From Liolophura sinensis (Eukaryota > Mollusca > Polyplacophora > Chitonida > Chitonidae), in NCBI RefSeq assembly GCF_032854445.1, contig NC_088305.1, positions 9,677,606-9,741,605 of the forward strand: a stretch of 64,000 nt of DNA. The letters are read 5' to 3'. Every line of letters begins with the position of its first letter. Position 1 is the stretch's first letter. Made by a program: the position numbers and the translations under genes. Shown one piece after another: positions 47,338 through 59,319 of this stretch. The notes beneath the pieces are model-generated. The model did no database searches and was not told where the DNA came from. It worked only from the letters and a program-made list of their open reading frames with translations.

Positions 47338-49725
47338 CATGTTCTCTCTGTGCTCTATGTCTGGATTATATCAGCTAAACATTTCCTTCGAACTCTCTAG
47401 TGTTCAATTTGTTGAACAATGGGCCCTTGTAGTCTCTGGTGCATGTAGCCCTTACTGAAATCTCTTTGACGCAGGTTTCTCGCGTAGGCCATTGTACATC
47501 GTGCGAAAACATCTGCAAGAGTAAAGCAAGGCCTATGTCATTTGCATGTAGCTCAGACATAGTTGTCAATTTCCGCTTTATGTCCGGGTATGAATGACTC
47601 AGATGTAAATACCACACCGACATTTACTGGTTAGTAAAAGACATTTTACAAATTTTGTCATCCAGGCGACGATTTTTGTTTTTATTGCACTTGGTTTATT
47701 CGTGCGCTTGTGTTTAACAGCCCAATAAACAATCCAGCTAACCCAAACTCAGGGGAATATAGTGTTAAATATAAGCCAGTCAATCAATCAATCAGAAACC
47801 AGGTGGTCTTTGTCTCCAAGGGACAATCACGTGATATCCATGAAGCCTGTGTCGTCTTTATCACTATATCAAGTATGATAGCCCCGAATTGATCCGCGGA
47901 TTGCGCACGGAGACAGACCAAGCTTCTCGCCCGGCTGTGTGTATCCTTTGAAGCAAAGCTTTCCAGCCAGTAGCAAGTCCGTTAAATCCGATAATGACCA
48001 TGTAATGGCAACGGCAATAAAGCCAAGCGCTGTGTGAATCCGTCTAAGACGTTACCGCTTGACCGAATGGTTTCAAGGAAGGCTCTACTACACACTGAAG
48101 AACGAAAAGCAAAGCGCCCCTGAACTCGCTAAGATTTCAATAAGGGTAATGTTACTCTTCTCAGTTTTTCTTCGCAGTGTCCCCGGCAAAGATAAACATG
48201 ATTGTTACAGTATAAGAGGGCCCTATGCATGGCCACGGCTCCGTTTATATATTTCCATAAACTAAAGACCCTTACAGCATAATTGTGATCGAAGACCATC
48301 CGAGATTTGAGCATCACAACAAAGGTTCGTCTGGCACAATGTAAGCATGTTATATGTTATTTGTTTATTCTTGTTAGTGTATAACTAAATATTTACACAT
48401 ATTTATAATCGTACCGATGTTCTGAATGTTCTGTTCTGACACGAATATGTTGATATTGCGCGGACAACAGCAGCATTGTCTGAATGAATATTTTTAGCCA
48501 GTCAGAGAGTAGTGTATTCTGTTGAAGATACTTTGGTGAGTGTCGCAACGCAAGAAATTGTCTAAACATATATCTGGTTGACAGCCACAATCTTTTGTTA
48601 AAACTTTTTTAAAACAGCAGCAATGATTTGTAATTTTTTGGTGCCAATATCCCAGGTTTTTTCTCGTGGTTGTCTTGCTTTCCCATTTGGTTGTTACAAC
48701 CCTCAGACCATGCATGTTACTTATGTTTCATTTTAAATCGAAAATATTTTCTTGAACTGAAACATATAAATGCTATATAAATACAAACGTAGTTCTTCGT
48801 CTCGATACCCTTGCTAGACTACAGTCTCGTGGCATTTAATCTCGACGGAGTAACCACACAGAGAGTACTGGCAAGAGCCTTCCGATCATTTATTCTATCA
48901 TATTTAGATTTGGCACACGATTCGGTGAATTACTCACAGCGGCAAATCGAAATTGGCAACTCACCAATTTGGCGGAAACTGTACTCTCGCTTTAAAACTG
49001 TACGCTGTAGTATTTACAGAGAAAAAACTCACAGTTTTTATTGACACCAAGTGGCAGACATATCCCCTTTGCTGACAAACTATTGCAAACAGACCCGTCC
49101 GTCCACCCCTCGCTATACAGTTCAGTGATGTGGATCACGTGGAGTCCAATAATCGATACTCCTGTCCGAATCTTATTAGGTTGCTCGTATCCGAGTCTCA
49201 TATTATCGCTCACTGATATCCTGTCTGATACTAAAAAATCCTATTAGTTTGATGTCTGTATGTATATATAAATCTGCGAGCATTCTACCGGTGTAACCAA
49301 GCAGATAAAAGAGTTTGTGAGCTTTAAAACAGAGAAATCGGCTTTCAGTATACCTACACAAATGCTTCGTCACTTGCCTGTATAGCTGCGTCTGCGCAAA
49401 TTGTAAACATCAGTCAACTTGAAGTGTTTTTTTTTACTGAAATAAGTCCACGGCATATCGCTGAATGTTTCTTTAGCAGACGTCATTTCGGAACAGCTAT
49501 TGGGTGGCCTGAGGCACACGCTCAGCGCTTCAGTTAAATAAATGTTAAAAGATACGATTTGAGCCTCTGACCGATATGTTGACAGCCTGTGCGATTTATA
49601 CAGCCTTAAAAACTTTCCCGCCATATTACGTCTGTGAATAGTACGCCTAAAAACCAACGGAGATGTTTGCTTCTCCTGAAAAGGTTTAAGTTACACGAAA
49701 AAAGCCAAATTTTTTGTTGTTGTTG
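47338..49725. other. No supported gene
   Basis: An open stretch at 48811-49044 (+) after a CCCTTGCTAG acceptor-like site reads as a plausible peptide (RVLARAFRSFILSYLDL) but has no partner exon or family. Other frames overlap on both strands. Confidence 0.5.
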
Positions 49726-49763
49726 TCTTTATTGATTAATCTAGTGGGTTTAATCAATAAAGA
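49726..49763. repeat. Perfect 14-bp inverted repeat with 10-base loop
   Basis: TCTTTATTGATTAA (49726-49739) and TTAATCAATAAAGA (49750-49763) are exact complements around the loop TCTAGTGGGT. It is preceded by a T-run and GTT repeats. AATAAA occurs in both arms when read on the appropriate strand, so it might contribute a poly(A) signal in either direction. Confidence 0.7.
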
Positions 49764-52544
49764 TGACGCCATGTTAAAGGCCAGTGGTCAGGTTTATTGG
49801 TAACAAAAAATAGTCTAAACAACCGCCGTTTGACACGTAGCCTACCTGGGAGAGTTCCTGACCTAAAGCCGAAACAGGGCAACTTCCCCACAGCGCATGC
49901 TCGGTTCGAAGTACACTCATTAGGCTCTGTTTAGATTTAGTGTTTCCAGTTGTAGTCTATGCGTTTATCATTAACGTCCATTGATAATAGAATCGCAAGT
50001 GTACATGTCACATTATTGATGTGTGGCATTTAGATAAATCGCCCATGTACAGACTAATTACAGAAAATAAGTACCGAGAAAGCGTTTCTATTTTTTTTTT
50101 TCATCATTACTTCCGGTCGTTTCATTTGTGCCTTGCATGAGGGGATAACGGTTTGCAAGCACTGGCAGTGGTGGATAAAGCGAATTTATAAGAGGCGAAG
50201 CATGGCCTTTCGTCGAGTACGGATTCGATGTAGCGAACATACATATTCCCAAGGAAAGATTGGTGGCCAGTCAGAATGTAGCGCTCAGACTATAATTCTA
50301 GTTGGCATCGCGTCAGGGGTAGTTCCGAAATAAATATCACACGAAAGTCGCCATATCTATCAATCATGTCAGTTGAGTAAAATTGCGGCGCATGCGTAGT
50401 TGGCGTGATGCATTCGTCCCTGATTGATCAACGTCAAAGTCAAAGCCATTATTACAAGACGCGCATTATTGCATTATCGCTGTACAGCATATCCGCTGAG
50501 CTTCTCTTTTCTGACTTCGTATCCCAGGCGGCAATAATGTCTCGTGAGACGTGTGATAAAGACAACTTCGACAGATATCTCAACCAACCGTTCTATTAAA
50601 AAGCATTTTTATCCTTATTGTCCTTGCTTTCTAAGGCCGTCAATTATTAATTAAGCACTCCTACCTACTGCAATATTAAAATAGGCAAGAACAACAGAAA
50701 ACGTATAGCCATTTTTTTTTGTCTATATACTTAACTGGTTGCATGTTTAGAGCGGTAAGCACCAGGAAGAATGGGAAATAATTACGGCGGCTATAAAGTG
50801 CCTGCTATTACAATATAACAAGAGTAAATTCCTGTGGACATTCAGGGCTCTATAAAGGATAATTCAATATATCGTGACTTATTCCAGTTATAAACATTCC
50901 GAGAAACAACCATGACTTTTCTGAGAAAATTGTATACATTATAATTAACTATGATCACAATGGAAAATACTGTCAGTCAGTCGCGTGCATGAGGATACAT
51001 TGCCCATTTATATTTGCGAATTCGCGTAATACGTTGCCACAAATTACATGTATTAGCTTGTGACACTGTCTACGTCTTAAAGTGTGCTCACCCATATACA
51101 AGAGGATTATAGTCTTTTGATGTATTACAGGTACGGACACAATCGCAATATAAGAACCATTTCCATCATGTGTTTGGAGCGTTAGATGACTAGTTGCACA
51201 TATTTTAGAACAAGCTGATATAATAGTTCTTGCAATGGAACGTTTAAGACTTTTCGCCGTGGCGCGATAAGTCAGTTTGGAATTTTAAAACGTTTTAATT
51301 GAATTAGTGTTTAACGCCGTACTTAAGTATTTTCGTCAATACGACGCCCGTCAGGTTTGTGGCCAGATAAAAACACGGCGGTAAACCTCCACCTTTCGAT
51401 AGGAATGTGAGATACCAGTTGCATTTACCAAGAACTAGAAAAACTGAAGCGAAATATGGCTCATGAAAAAAAAAACAAATTTCAAGGGTTGCTTGGTGGT
51501 TTAATATTTGTTTCGCCCTTAATGTGCTTAAGAACAGGTTGGTCTTCTTACACAGAATGTTTCATTCAGTTACAGATATATTGATTTTTCATGTTAGTAT
51601 TGAGACTATATAATCTTTGGGAGAAACTACCGAATAATTTAGGCTATAAAATGGACTGAAATGCTGTGGTAAATCGCTGTCCGTCACAGAGCAAGTGATA
51701 AAGCTCCTCTGAAAGGCGCTAAGCCAATTCACAAGTCTCTGCAGTAATTACTCTGTGAAACGAGGAAAAGAGAAAGTCACACTCCGTTAAGTATAACGTC
51801 ACCTTTTGTAGGTGCCTGTCAAACGCCGCCACTTGGGTTTAAGTGTTTCTCAACATCCCAGCTATCTCCGTTAACATTATCGAATTTACCCACAGAAAGG
51901 CAGGCTTAAAGGTATCAAACAAAGTGGTGCTAGGAAGTACAGAGATCAATACTGGCTCCCTGCCCTGACAGATCACCGGTCTTCTAACAGGTCCGCTCTC
52001 TAGCACAATGCCGGCCACTGAATCTTGGGCCAAGCCCTTTCAACTCAAACCTAGAAATGCACTCTTGCAGTTAAGTTTTCTACGATCTTCTGCATGTCAG
52101 CAAACAGAAGCATTTTGTGAAACCTCTTGGCGCACGCCATTTTGGAACAAAAGAAGCGAACGAGGCAAATGTCACATTTGAATAATTGATTTCATCGGTT
52201 GTTCAGAAAGGATGTTTTGTTGGAAGGCTTCGGGAAAGGTGAGCCGGCCGTGGTCAACAGGGTAGAACGGAACCATATAGAATATTGACGTTTCACGGAA
52301 ACAGTCAGAATTTCTGAAACAAAGGTAAACAACCGCCCAGAGCGGCGTGTTTGTTTAACATCTTGTACTACATTTTAGTATTGACCTTCATTAGAATGTT
52401 CTCGCTTTTGCGCATTGGCCATATTAGTAGATGACATATGCCATGCTCACGAAAGCAAACGTCATTTTTTCTAAATGAAAGATGCATTTATGTCATACAG
52501 AAAACCACAATCAGTTAGACATATTTGGATGAATTAGAATCCAT
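49764..52544. other. No supported gene apart from one SINE fragment
   Basis: Mixed AT-rich sequence. A minus-strand ATG frame at 51839-52033 (64 codons) has no recognised domain. Confidence 0.5.
51300..51395 (-). repeat. Family A SINE, diverged 3' fragment
   Basis: TTAGTGTTTAACGCCGTACT, ATACGACGCCCGTCAGG and CGGCGGTAAACCTCCACC correspond to the tail and lower body with several substitutions. Confidence 0.6.
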
Positions 52545-53006
52545 CTGCAAGCTAGAATTGATCGTATCAGTCTACAAGCTAGAATTGGTCGTATCAATCT
52601 ACAAGCTAGAATTGGTCGTATCAGTCTACAAGCTAGAATTGGTCGTATCAGTCTACAAGCTAGAATTGGTCGTATCAGTCTACAAGCTAGAATTGGTCGT
52701 ATCAGTCTACAAGCTAGAATCGGTCGAATCAGTCTACAAGCTAGAATTGGTCGTATCAGTCTACACGCTAGAATTGGTCGTATCAGTCTACAAGCTAGAA
52801 TTGGTCGTATCAGTCTACAACCTAGAATTGGTAGTATCAGTCTACAACCTAGAAATGGTCGTATCAGCGTACAAGCTAGAATTGGTCGTATCAGTGTACA
52901 AGCTAGAATTGGTCGTATCAGTCTACAAGCTAGAATTGATCGTATCAGTCTACAAGCTAGAATTGATCGTATCAGTCTACAAGCTAGAATTGGTCGTATC
53001 AGTCTA
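52545..53006. repeat. 27-bp minisatellite, 17 copies
   Basis: The unit contains CTAGAATTGGTCGTATCAGT followed by CTACAAG, repeated with few substitutions; three units carry GATCG in place of GGTCG near the right end. Because 27 is a multiple of three and the unit lacks a stop in one frame, a 195-codon open frame (52525-53112) results, giving a 9-residue repeat SVYKLELVV. There is no ATG before the array in that frame, so translation is not supported. Confidence 0.95.
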
Positions 53007-54544
53007 TCTTACAATAGAAATGAAAAGAATTACAGCAGCAAAGTCAAGATATTTCGAAGCAGCAGATGGCATTTTGACAACGGTTAGTTTGTTTCACGGG
53101 CAAAGTATTTAATGTTAATGTGTCAGGGGACAAAAGTGTCTAACAAACTGACAGATATACTAGTATATAAATATCCCATAAACCAAGATTCTACTGGTAG
53201 ATTATCCATTCACGAGGACTGGTTATGCATTTACATGTCTTGATCACATCTATGGAAAGCATGTTATAACTTATTTATGATACATACACCAGTGACACTT
53301 TCCGTTCTTCACATGGTGAGCCTTCAGGTCCAAGGTGTGTGGTTCATTTGTTCATTCTTCCATTGGCCAATACGACTTTTGTGCATCCTGATTTCGAATA
53401 TGGCTTGTACAAACTGGATTCGAGTCAACATGGCGCTGGAAAAGATACTCTTGCTGAAATAAAAATATCAGGTCAGCAGCAAATCACATTGGCTCCCACC
53501 TGTTAAATATTAATACATAAATAAAAGAATGTAAAATACAAACACGTAACTGATTAGTGGAGCCCTTTTCGTGGCATTGGATGGATAGGCGCTTCGGAAG
53601 GGTAGTAAAGCATCGGGCCTGTTTTCAAATCTTGACTGATTCTTTAACAGTCAGCGAGGCGATGCTTGCATAGCCCAACAGCATTCATATGCACAAAAAC
53701 AAACCAGCAACCCACTCCCCACCTCTAAATGCCATAATTAAGTTTTACAGGGCTTTGACCATTTGTAAACTGTATCAAAGCAGCGGCCAGAGGCGTAGAG
53801 GAAGGGTCCGTTAAAGAGGCGAAGCATACAGTTAATTTTGTTGTTGGTGTTCGGGGCGCCGCTCTGGCTCCTCTTGTTTTGACGCGATGTTTTTAAACAC
53901 GATGGGAAGCGGGTGTTTTGGCACTGAAGGTGGGGAAGATGATTGATGGTATGCCGACTGACCATGTTGTTAACCTTGGTTTAACTCCACTTTAACTCCC
54001 TCCGCGCAATTAGCACCTACACAGCTGTGGATGTTGACAGCGAATCTGATGACGTCATAGCAATGCATCCGCGCAATACAGGTTTGAATGCCATAACTCT
54101 CCGTAAACAACGGGCGATGCCCGATCGTGCCCCTGCACTTTCCTTGGGTATTAAAGGGCCAGAAATCTAAAAATGAACAAATAGACATCATTAAAAATGC
54201 TACTGAAGTCTATTTCTGCAAATACGTACACTAACATGTACCTACTAAATTTTTTGTCACATGTATATCCCACATTAAAATCTAAACACTTAACTGGACC
54301 TTTGTAGGCAGACAAAAAAATTAAGAAATCGGAAGAGGTATTTTAATGGGTTGACAAAGCAAAAGAATAACAACCGTTAAAATACGCATTATTGTCTGTA
54401 AGATATAAAATAACAGATCATTCTATTAAACAGCAGACAATACATGTCAAAACAGTAGTCAGTCTTTCAAATGTGATTCTTTCGCTGGATTCTCAAGTAA
54501 CTAAGATATTCCCTCCTACAATTTATTTCAGTGCAATGACCATT
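53007..54544. other. Nothing recognised after the minisatellite
   Basis: Open frames at 53277-53462, 53738-53965 and 53970-54191 are short, on mixed strands and without motifs. Confidence 0.5.
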
Positions 54545-54755
54545 TCAGTCTTTTGATGACAACACAACATTGTGAGTACTTCTACACCAGTGAGGTCCAA
54601 TAAATTGCAATTAGTATCATTGTGATTTTTGTTTACTTTACTCTGCTCTAGCCTTGGTGCTAGAGGGCTTGTAAATTGTTAATATTTATGCATTTACGTA
54701 AACAATTAGAATTAAACCCTGACTCAGCTAAATTGACAAAAGGCCGTATGCCATG
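54545..54755 (-). repeat. Family D copy, distal two-thirds
   Basis: GATGACAACACAACATTGTG, AATAAATTGCAATTAGTATC, GCCTTGGTGCTAGAGGGCTT, GCATTTACGTAAACAATTAG and GCTAAATTGACAAAAGGCCG match on the minus strand. It ends abruptly before the CCGGTTACGTG block. Confidence 0.72.
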
Positions 54756-55844
54756 TATTATTAAGTAAAACTTATTAAGTCGCAAATAAACTTCCTGTCG
54801 AGTATTGTGAAGATGATCAAATTGACCTCTTACAGAAAGTAAGATTTTTTGTTTTAAGGTGATAATTTTGCTTTTGATTTCTTTCATCTGACAGTGTTCA
54901 TGCAAATAATACGTATTCCAACAGTACCAGATTTTGAGCTAATATATTGGCGTACAACGAAGACTATTTTTGGTGCCTTATGATTTTCGTATGGTTACTA
55001 TGTTACCTCTTCACTAACATTGCCCTCTATATGGCAAAATTCAATGCACAGGAGGTAAAATTCTCTCATGAAAATATGGACAATTTCCCCAGAAAATATT
55101 CCTATTTGGATCACAGTAGGAAAACTGGAGCTTTTTGTATCCGTCACTTAGCACACAAAAGAACACCACTTTGTCGCAAACACATGCTCTCTGGAAACGC
55201 TGCCTCGCTCTTCCGTGATTTATATTGGCCCAGCAGGTACTGGAAGGCTTATTTATAGGCAACTGAATACAAAACCGAATGGTTATGTTTTAGTAATAAA
55301 GGAGCTTATACGCTACAAACGATTAACCGTAGGTTACCTTGGGTAATGGTAAATGTATACTTAATATAAACTCACCCCCCACTGTTAGACTCCACTCTCG
55401 TCTCGTTAACTCGTACGGTTGGGTACCTGTTCTGTGATGAATTCTTTATCAATTTGTTCATCTCGTTTGCTACTTGGTCGCAAAAAGGCCGTATCTTTTT
55501 CCGATCGATGTGCTGCTTACGTTACACTTCATTTTTTAACTGTCGCAGTCACAGCTCTGTACGTCGCTCTGTTTGCCTGTTGGTTGGTCTGTCGGTCACT
55601 CTGTTAGTCGGTTAAATGTTTGACTTCTTATCTTATAATGAGGGCTGAATAATTTTACACGGATTATTTACTGAACATTCATTTTTTGCTGGATGTCGTA
55701 GTATTACTGATGTGCTTTTTTTTCTTGCCATGTTGCGAAACATGTACTGGAGACCCAAATTGGGAAGAGCTGTTCTTTCCGCAGTCGAGGGCACTGTTCC
55801 ACACTTGCTTCCAGCAAACTTGTCTCTATATAGAAATAAAATAT
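54756..55844. other. No supported gene
   Basis: An open frame at 54947-55258 (+) opens with TTG, not ATG, and contains one hydrophobic run (WCLMIFVWLLCYLF); no family recognised. Lies between two family D copies. Confidence 0.5.
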
Positions 55845-55975
55845 AGAGAGTGAAACCAGATCTGGTATAGCACTGTGATACATGTGGCTGACAATTAGTA
55901 ACATGTAACCGGTAAAATACGAGCTCTTGTCAATTTAGCTCTGATGGGGTTATATTCCAACTGTTCATGTAGATG
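55845..55975 (+). repeat. Family D copy, first half, interrupted by a family B SINE
   Basis: GAGAGTGAAACCAGATCTGG, TAACATGTAACCGGTAAAAT, GAGCTCTTGTCAATTTAGCT and ATTCCAACTGTTCATGTAGA match the proximal half. The remainder resumes at 56214. Confidence 0.8.
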
Positions 55976-56213
55976 TCAGCATGAAGGGAATAGCGCAACG
56001 ACTGGTTGACCCATATCAGTATAATGGCTCGGGCGGGACAGCTTACTTGCCTTTGGTAAGACGTCTCATTAAAGCAGCACTAAATAAAAGAGCGGTGGAA
56101 AACCGTCCTGCAACAAAGAGGCATATTGCATGCACTCTAAGGATTCCTTTCATCGCCATATGACTGAAAAATTGTTAAATACAACGTTAAACCTCAAGCA
56201 CTCATTCACTCAC
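55976..56213 (+). repeat. Family B SINE, 5'-truncated, inserted into a family D element
   Basis: It starts at TCAGCATGAAGGGAATAGCG, matching the copy at 36.1 kb from about 36247 onward, so the tRNA-like head is absent. It ends in AAGCACTCATTCACTCAC. Perfect 12-base duplications TTCATGTAGATG at 55964-55975 and 56214-56225 flank it. The two halves of the interrupted family D copy join across the duplication. This is a clear target-primed insertion younger than family D. Confidence 0.9.
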
Positions 56214-56350
56214 TTCATGTAGATGCCTAAATAACACTCCCGTCCCCTACCACCTTGGCTTAAGCAGAATTAGAAAAAAAATTGCAAATTTTAACTGCAA
56301 TATATTAGACGTCACAGGTCTAGAAATAGTCAATGACGGTTTAGTTACAT
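56214..56350 (+). repeat. Family D copy, second half after the SINE insertion
   Basis: After the duplicated TTCATGTAGATG it continues CCTAAATAACACTCCCGTCC, CTACCACCTTGGCTTAAGCA, TTAACTGCAATATATTAGAC and GTCACAGGTCTAG, matching the distal half of the other copies. Confidence 0.8.
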
Positions 56351-56711
56351 GTGATATTGTGTGAAATGAAATTCAGAATCGTGTTGTTTGGGGAACTGAG
56401 CTTGTGCATATTTACCCGAAACCACAATGTGGGTTGACCAATGTACGAATGTGTATTTTGACGCCTATATTCATAAAAACATGCTTCACGTTGAAAATTC
56501 CTTCACAGATTACACAATCATAACGACGATGAAGAAGTCTCCTTTGCATATATACTCTGCATACATTTATCTGCATACATATCTTTGTTAGTTATATAAT
56601 GTTTTTGGCTTCGGGTGATAATTAAGGTTTTGGTTCTTTTCAACAGGTTCTTAAACATGTCATTGCATTATTGTTTAATTTTCAATGCTGTCGTGAATGG
56701 CTTCCAATAAC

Positions 56712-56929
56712 GAGGTGGTAAGCCTGCCAGCACGGCGCAATGACCCAGACGTCTCTCACCAATACGATCGTTGTTAGTTTAAGTCAAGCTCATGGTGGCT
56801 TCGTCTCCAGCCGTACCTGAGAAGGTCTTCCAACAACCTGTGCATGATCTTGGGTCCGTGGGGCTCTGCCCACTTTTCGCCCACCATAATGCTTACGGCG
56901 TTCATACAGCGTAAAACACCAAATAAACG
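56712..56929 (+). repeat. Family A SINE, diverged, most of the length
   Basis: CCAGCACGGCGCAATGACCC, GTCTCTCACCAATACGATCG, GCTCATGGTGGCTTCGTCTC, CAACCTGTGCATGATCTTGG and GCGTAAAACACCAAATAAAC keep the family order. A deletion of about 25 bases removes part of the tail. A family C fragment begins 45 bases further on. Confidence 0.78.
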
Positions 56930-56973
56930 TTTTCGTCGTCATATCGAAAACTAAACTGCTTCCTGTTTTAAAC

Positions 56974-57047
56974 ATGTTCTCGCCATGATATAGCTGAAAT
57001 AATGCCGATGTGGCGTTAAGTCATAATCAGTAAGTCATTCATTCATC
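56974..57047 (+). repeat. Family C SINE-like fragment, tail only
   Basis: TGTTCTCGCCATGATATAGC, AATGCCGATGTGGCGTTAAG and a CATTCATTCATC tail are the reverse complement of the start of the copy at 37.4 kb. Confidence 0.6.
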
Positions 57048-58527
57048 TTTGTTTAGTACATTTAGCTGTTTCCTAAAAAAAAAAGCTAACTAACTATGGC
57101 TACCATTACTGGCTTAGTTTCCATAGTCCTCTTTTACTTGGAAAGGTGTTCCTGAAGTATTATTAACGGTGCAAAACACGCGTAAGACAAAAATGCAGCT
57201 GTTGTTAAAAGTTAATCAGTTATGAATATTTACATATATACCAATGACTTATTTAGCAATGTCTACATGCCTACACTAGCCATGCTTGTGTTTTGTCGGA
57301 CATCATAAAGTAAAGAGTCATGAATTATTCGTCTACCACGCTATAAGCTCTGCACGTATACATAGCTTTTTAGGCAGAGTTTACTTTCTAGGATCGTTCA
57401 TTATTCCCAGCTAAAATGAGGGAAGTGCACTACAGGGACATCGTAAAAGCAACGCATCATTATTACAAAACATTGCTGTCGACGAAAAACTTGAGAAAAA
57501 AATCGGATCTTTTGATATTACCTCAAAAAGCAAGAATCAGCAGGAAAAAAGACACATTTTTATGGATCATCGCTGTCTGGCAGGGGTAACTATATTTTTG
57601 TCTTTTGTCACCGCGCAATGTGATACTTTCCCGCCCAATGGCCATTAAGATCCACGCTGAACTAACCATTGTTCTCTTGCAAATGGTGACTGTTAGGTTG
57701 CCAGTTTGCCCACAGATTGTTTTCAAAAAAGGGAGACAGGAAGGAACAACGGATTTCACAGCGTAGGCCAGCATCACTTTTGGCCACAAAGGTTGCCGAT
57801 GTAAGTCTAGTGTTCCAAAATAATCTATGTTACTGACCGTGTGTGACTTGCCGGAATGGCACTGTCAGCGTACTTGTGTCCGGGCGACCATATCATCATA
57901 ATAAGTAACTTTGACATTCAGCATGGCGCTGACATCCTCGAGTGTTGCCAAACGTCAAGACCACCTTAGTGGTATATCCATCCGTTTTCAGGAAAAGTCT
58001 TCACGGGAACAGCTTGGCGCCGTCGTCCCAATAACGGTGTCCTGAGCAAACTTAACGACATGAGCTAGTTGATCATTAAACCAGTTGGTAGCTTTACGTT
58101 AACAACCTCCTTTCGGTGTGACTCTTTATAGGGGAACATTAACTTCCTGTAGAGTCATCAGATCGTGTCTAACAGCTAATGTTCTGATTTGGGTAGTCCT
58201 AAAACAGGGTGACCTGAGAGGGCAAGTAAATGTATTTTAAGAAAGTCTTTTGATTTTCATTAAAAGAAATGACCACGTTATGGCCGTTGTTCGTTGATAT
58301 CTGCTGAAGTTTCAGGCTGTAATTTGGGGACAAATAGTATTTCCTATTAAAAGACATAGGCAGTGTGCCATACAGTTGCGCTTTCCCTTGATGATTTTAT
58401 TATATATGACATTAATTTAATCATCCGAATGTAACTTCTAGTCTTATTTGAAACCAAAGCTGACCTTATTAGCATATTGTTCCAGTTAATGCATTAGCAT
58501 GTGAGCCGGATAAGGCATTCATTGGAC
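57048..58527. other. Nothing recognised
   Basis: One minus-strand frame of 88 codons at 57523-57789 without motifs. No repeat-family match. Confidence 0.5.
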
Positions 58528-58579
58528 CATCGTGCCATCGGCCCATCGCCCGGCGATAGCACGAACCGATGACACGATG
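58528..58579. repeat. Nested palindrome
   Basis: CATCGTGCCATCGG (58528-58541) pairs with CCGATGACACGATG (58566-58579) with one mismatch. Inside the loop ATCGCC (58545-58550) pairs with GGCGAT (58552-58557). The CCATCG motif recurs nearby. This could be the end of a foldback or MITE-type element, or a regulatory palindrome. Confidence 0.65.
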
Positions 58580-58818
58580 AAGCCAAACAATGGTAGGATG
58601 GCCCGAAGATCGCTTTGTGCCATCGTAGTAAATGTGTCAAAATCTATGTCAAACTGTAAATAACCTTTTCATAAGAATGCGCGCAAATATCGCAGGAGTT
58701 TGCACTATGTTGCTTTTGCAAGGATACACGCTTCTGTGCGATTTATGTTTATTTTTCTTCAACCCTTTCATGAGCAGGTTGTCATACGTGGGTGTTCCGT
58801 GTTGTGCCATTCACGTTA

Positions 58819-58994
58819 AGCTGCGTTCACACAGTGCGACTCTAGATGTCGAGTTCGACTTCATCTGATTATTTTGTAGAATTGGACAAATGGCATCGTC
58901 TGAATCCGGCTTTGTAAAATAAACAGGTCTTATTTTGATGACCTTTGTCGAAATCGAGGAATCGATGTGACAGATACGGTCATGTGAACGCGCC
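58819..58994. mobile_element. Short non-autonomous DNA transposon (MITE-like)
   Basis: AGCTGCGTTCACACAG at the left end and the reverse complement GGCGCGTTCACATGAC at the right end form imperfect terminal inverted repeats of about 16 bases. Both ends are flanked by TTA (58816-58818 and 58995-58997), the 3-base target duplication typical of PIF/Harbinger-type elements. The 176-base interior holds no coding sequence. Class assignment rests on end structure alone; TTA/TWA flanks of three bases can be chance. Confidence 0.55.
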
Positions 58995-59319
58995 TTATGC
59001 TGCCGTAGTGGTAGTTTAAGGATAGCTATAGCTATCGGATGGATATATGTTATTTTCAGATTCATGGTGGTTAAAATATCCTTTCCAATAATGGCATGAG
59101 TCGTACAAATCCGAGCTAGATTTGAACAATGTCCTAACACAGATTTGCAATTGCATAAATCTGACAACAGGCAGAAGAGAAAAGTTAAGTAATTTACAAA
59201 ACATAACTGAAGCAAACAAATCCCAAGTTGTCGTTCTGAACTTTAATGAAGCATTTCGGCCTATACCGTTATCAGCATTTGGATATCTATTATCAATGCT
59301 GCACTGGGTTTGCTATGAA

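Noticed and set aside
52525-53112. 195-codon open frame over the minisatellite, the longest in the window
   Set aside because: It opens with TTG, has no in-frame ATG before the array, and exists because a 27-base unit lacks a stop in one frame.
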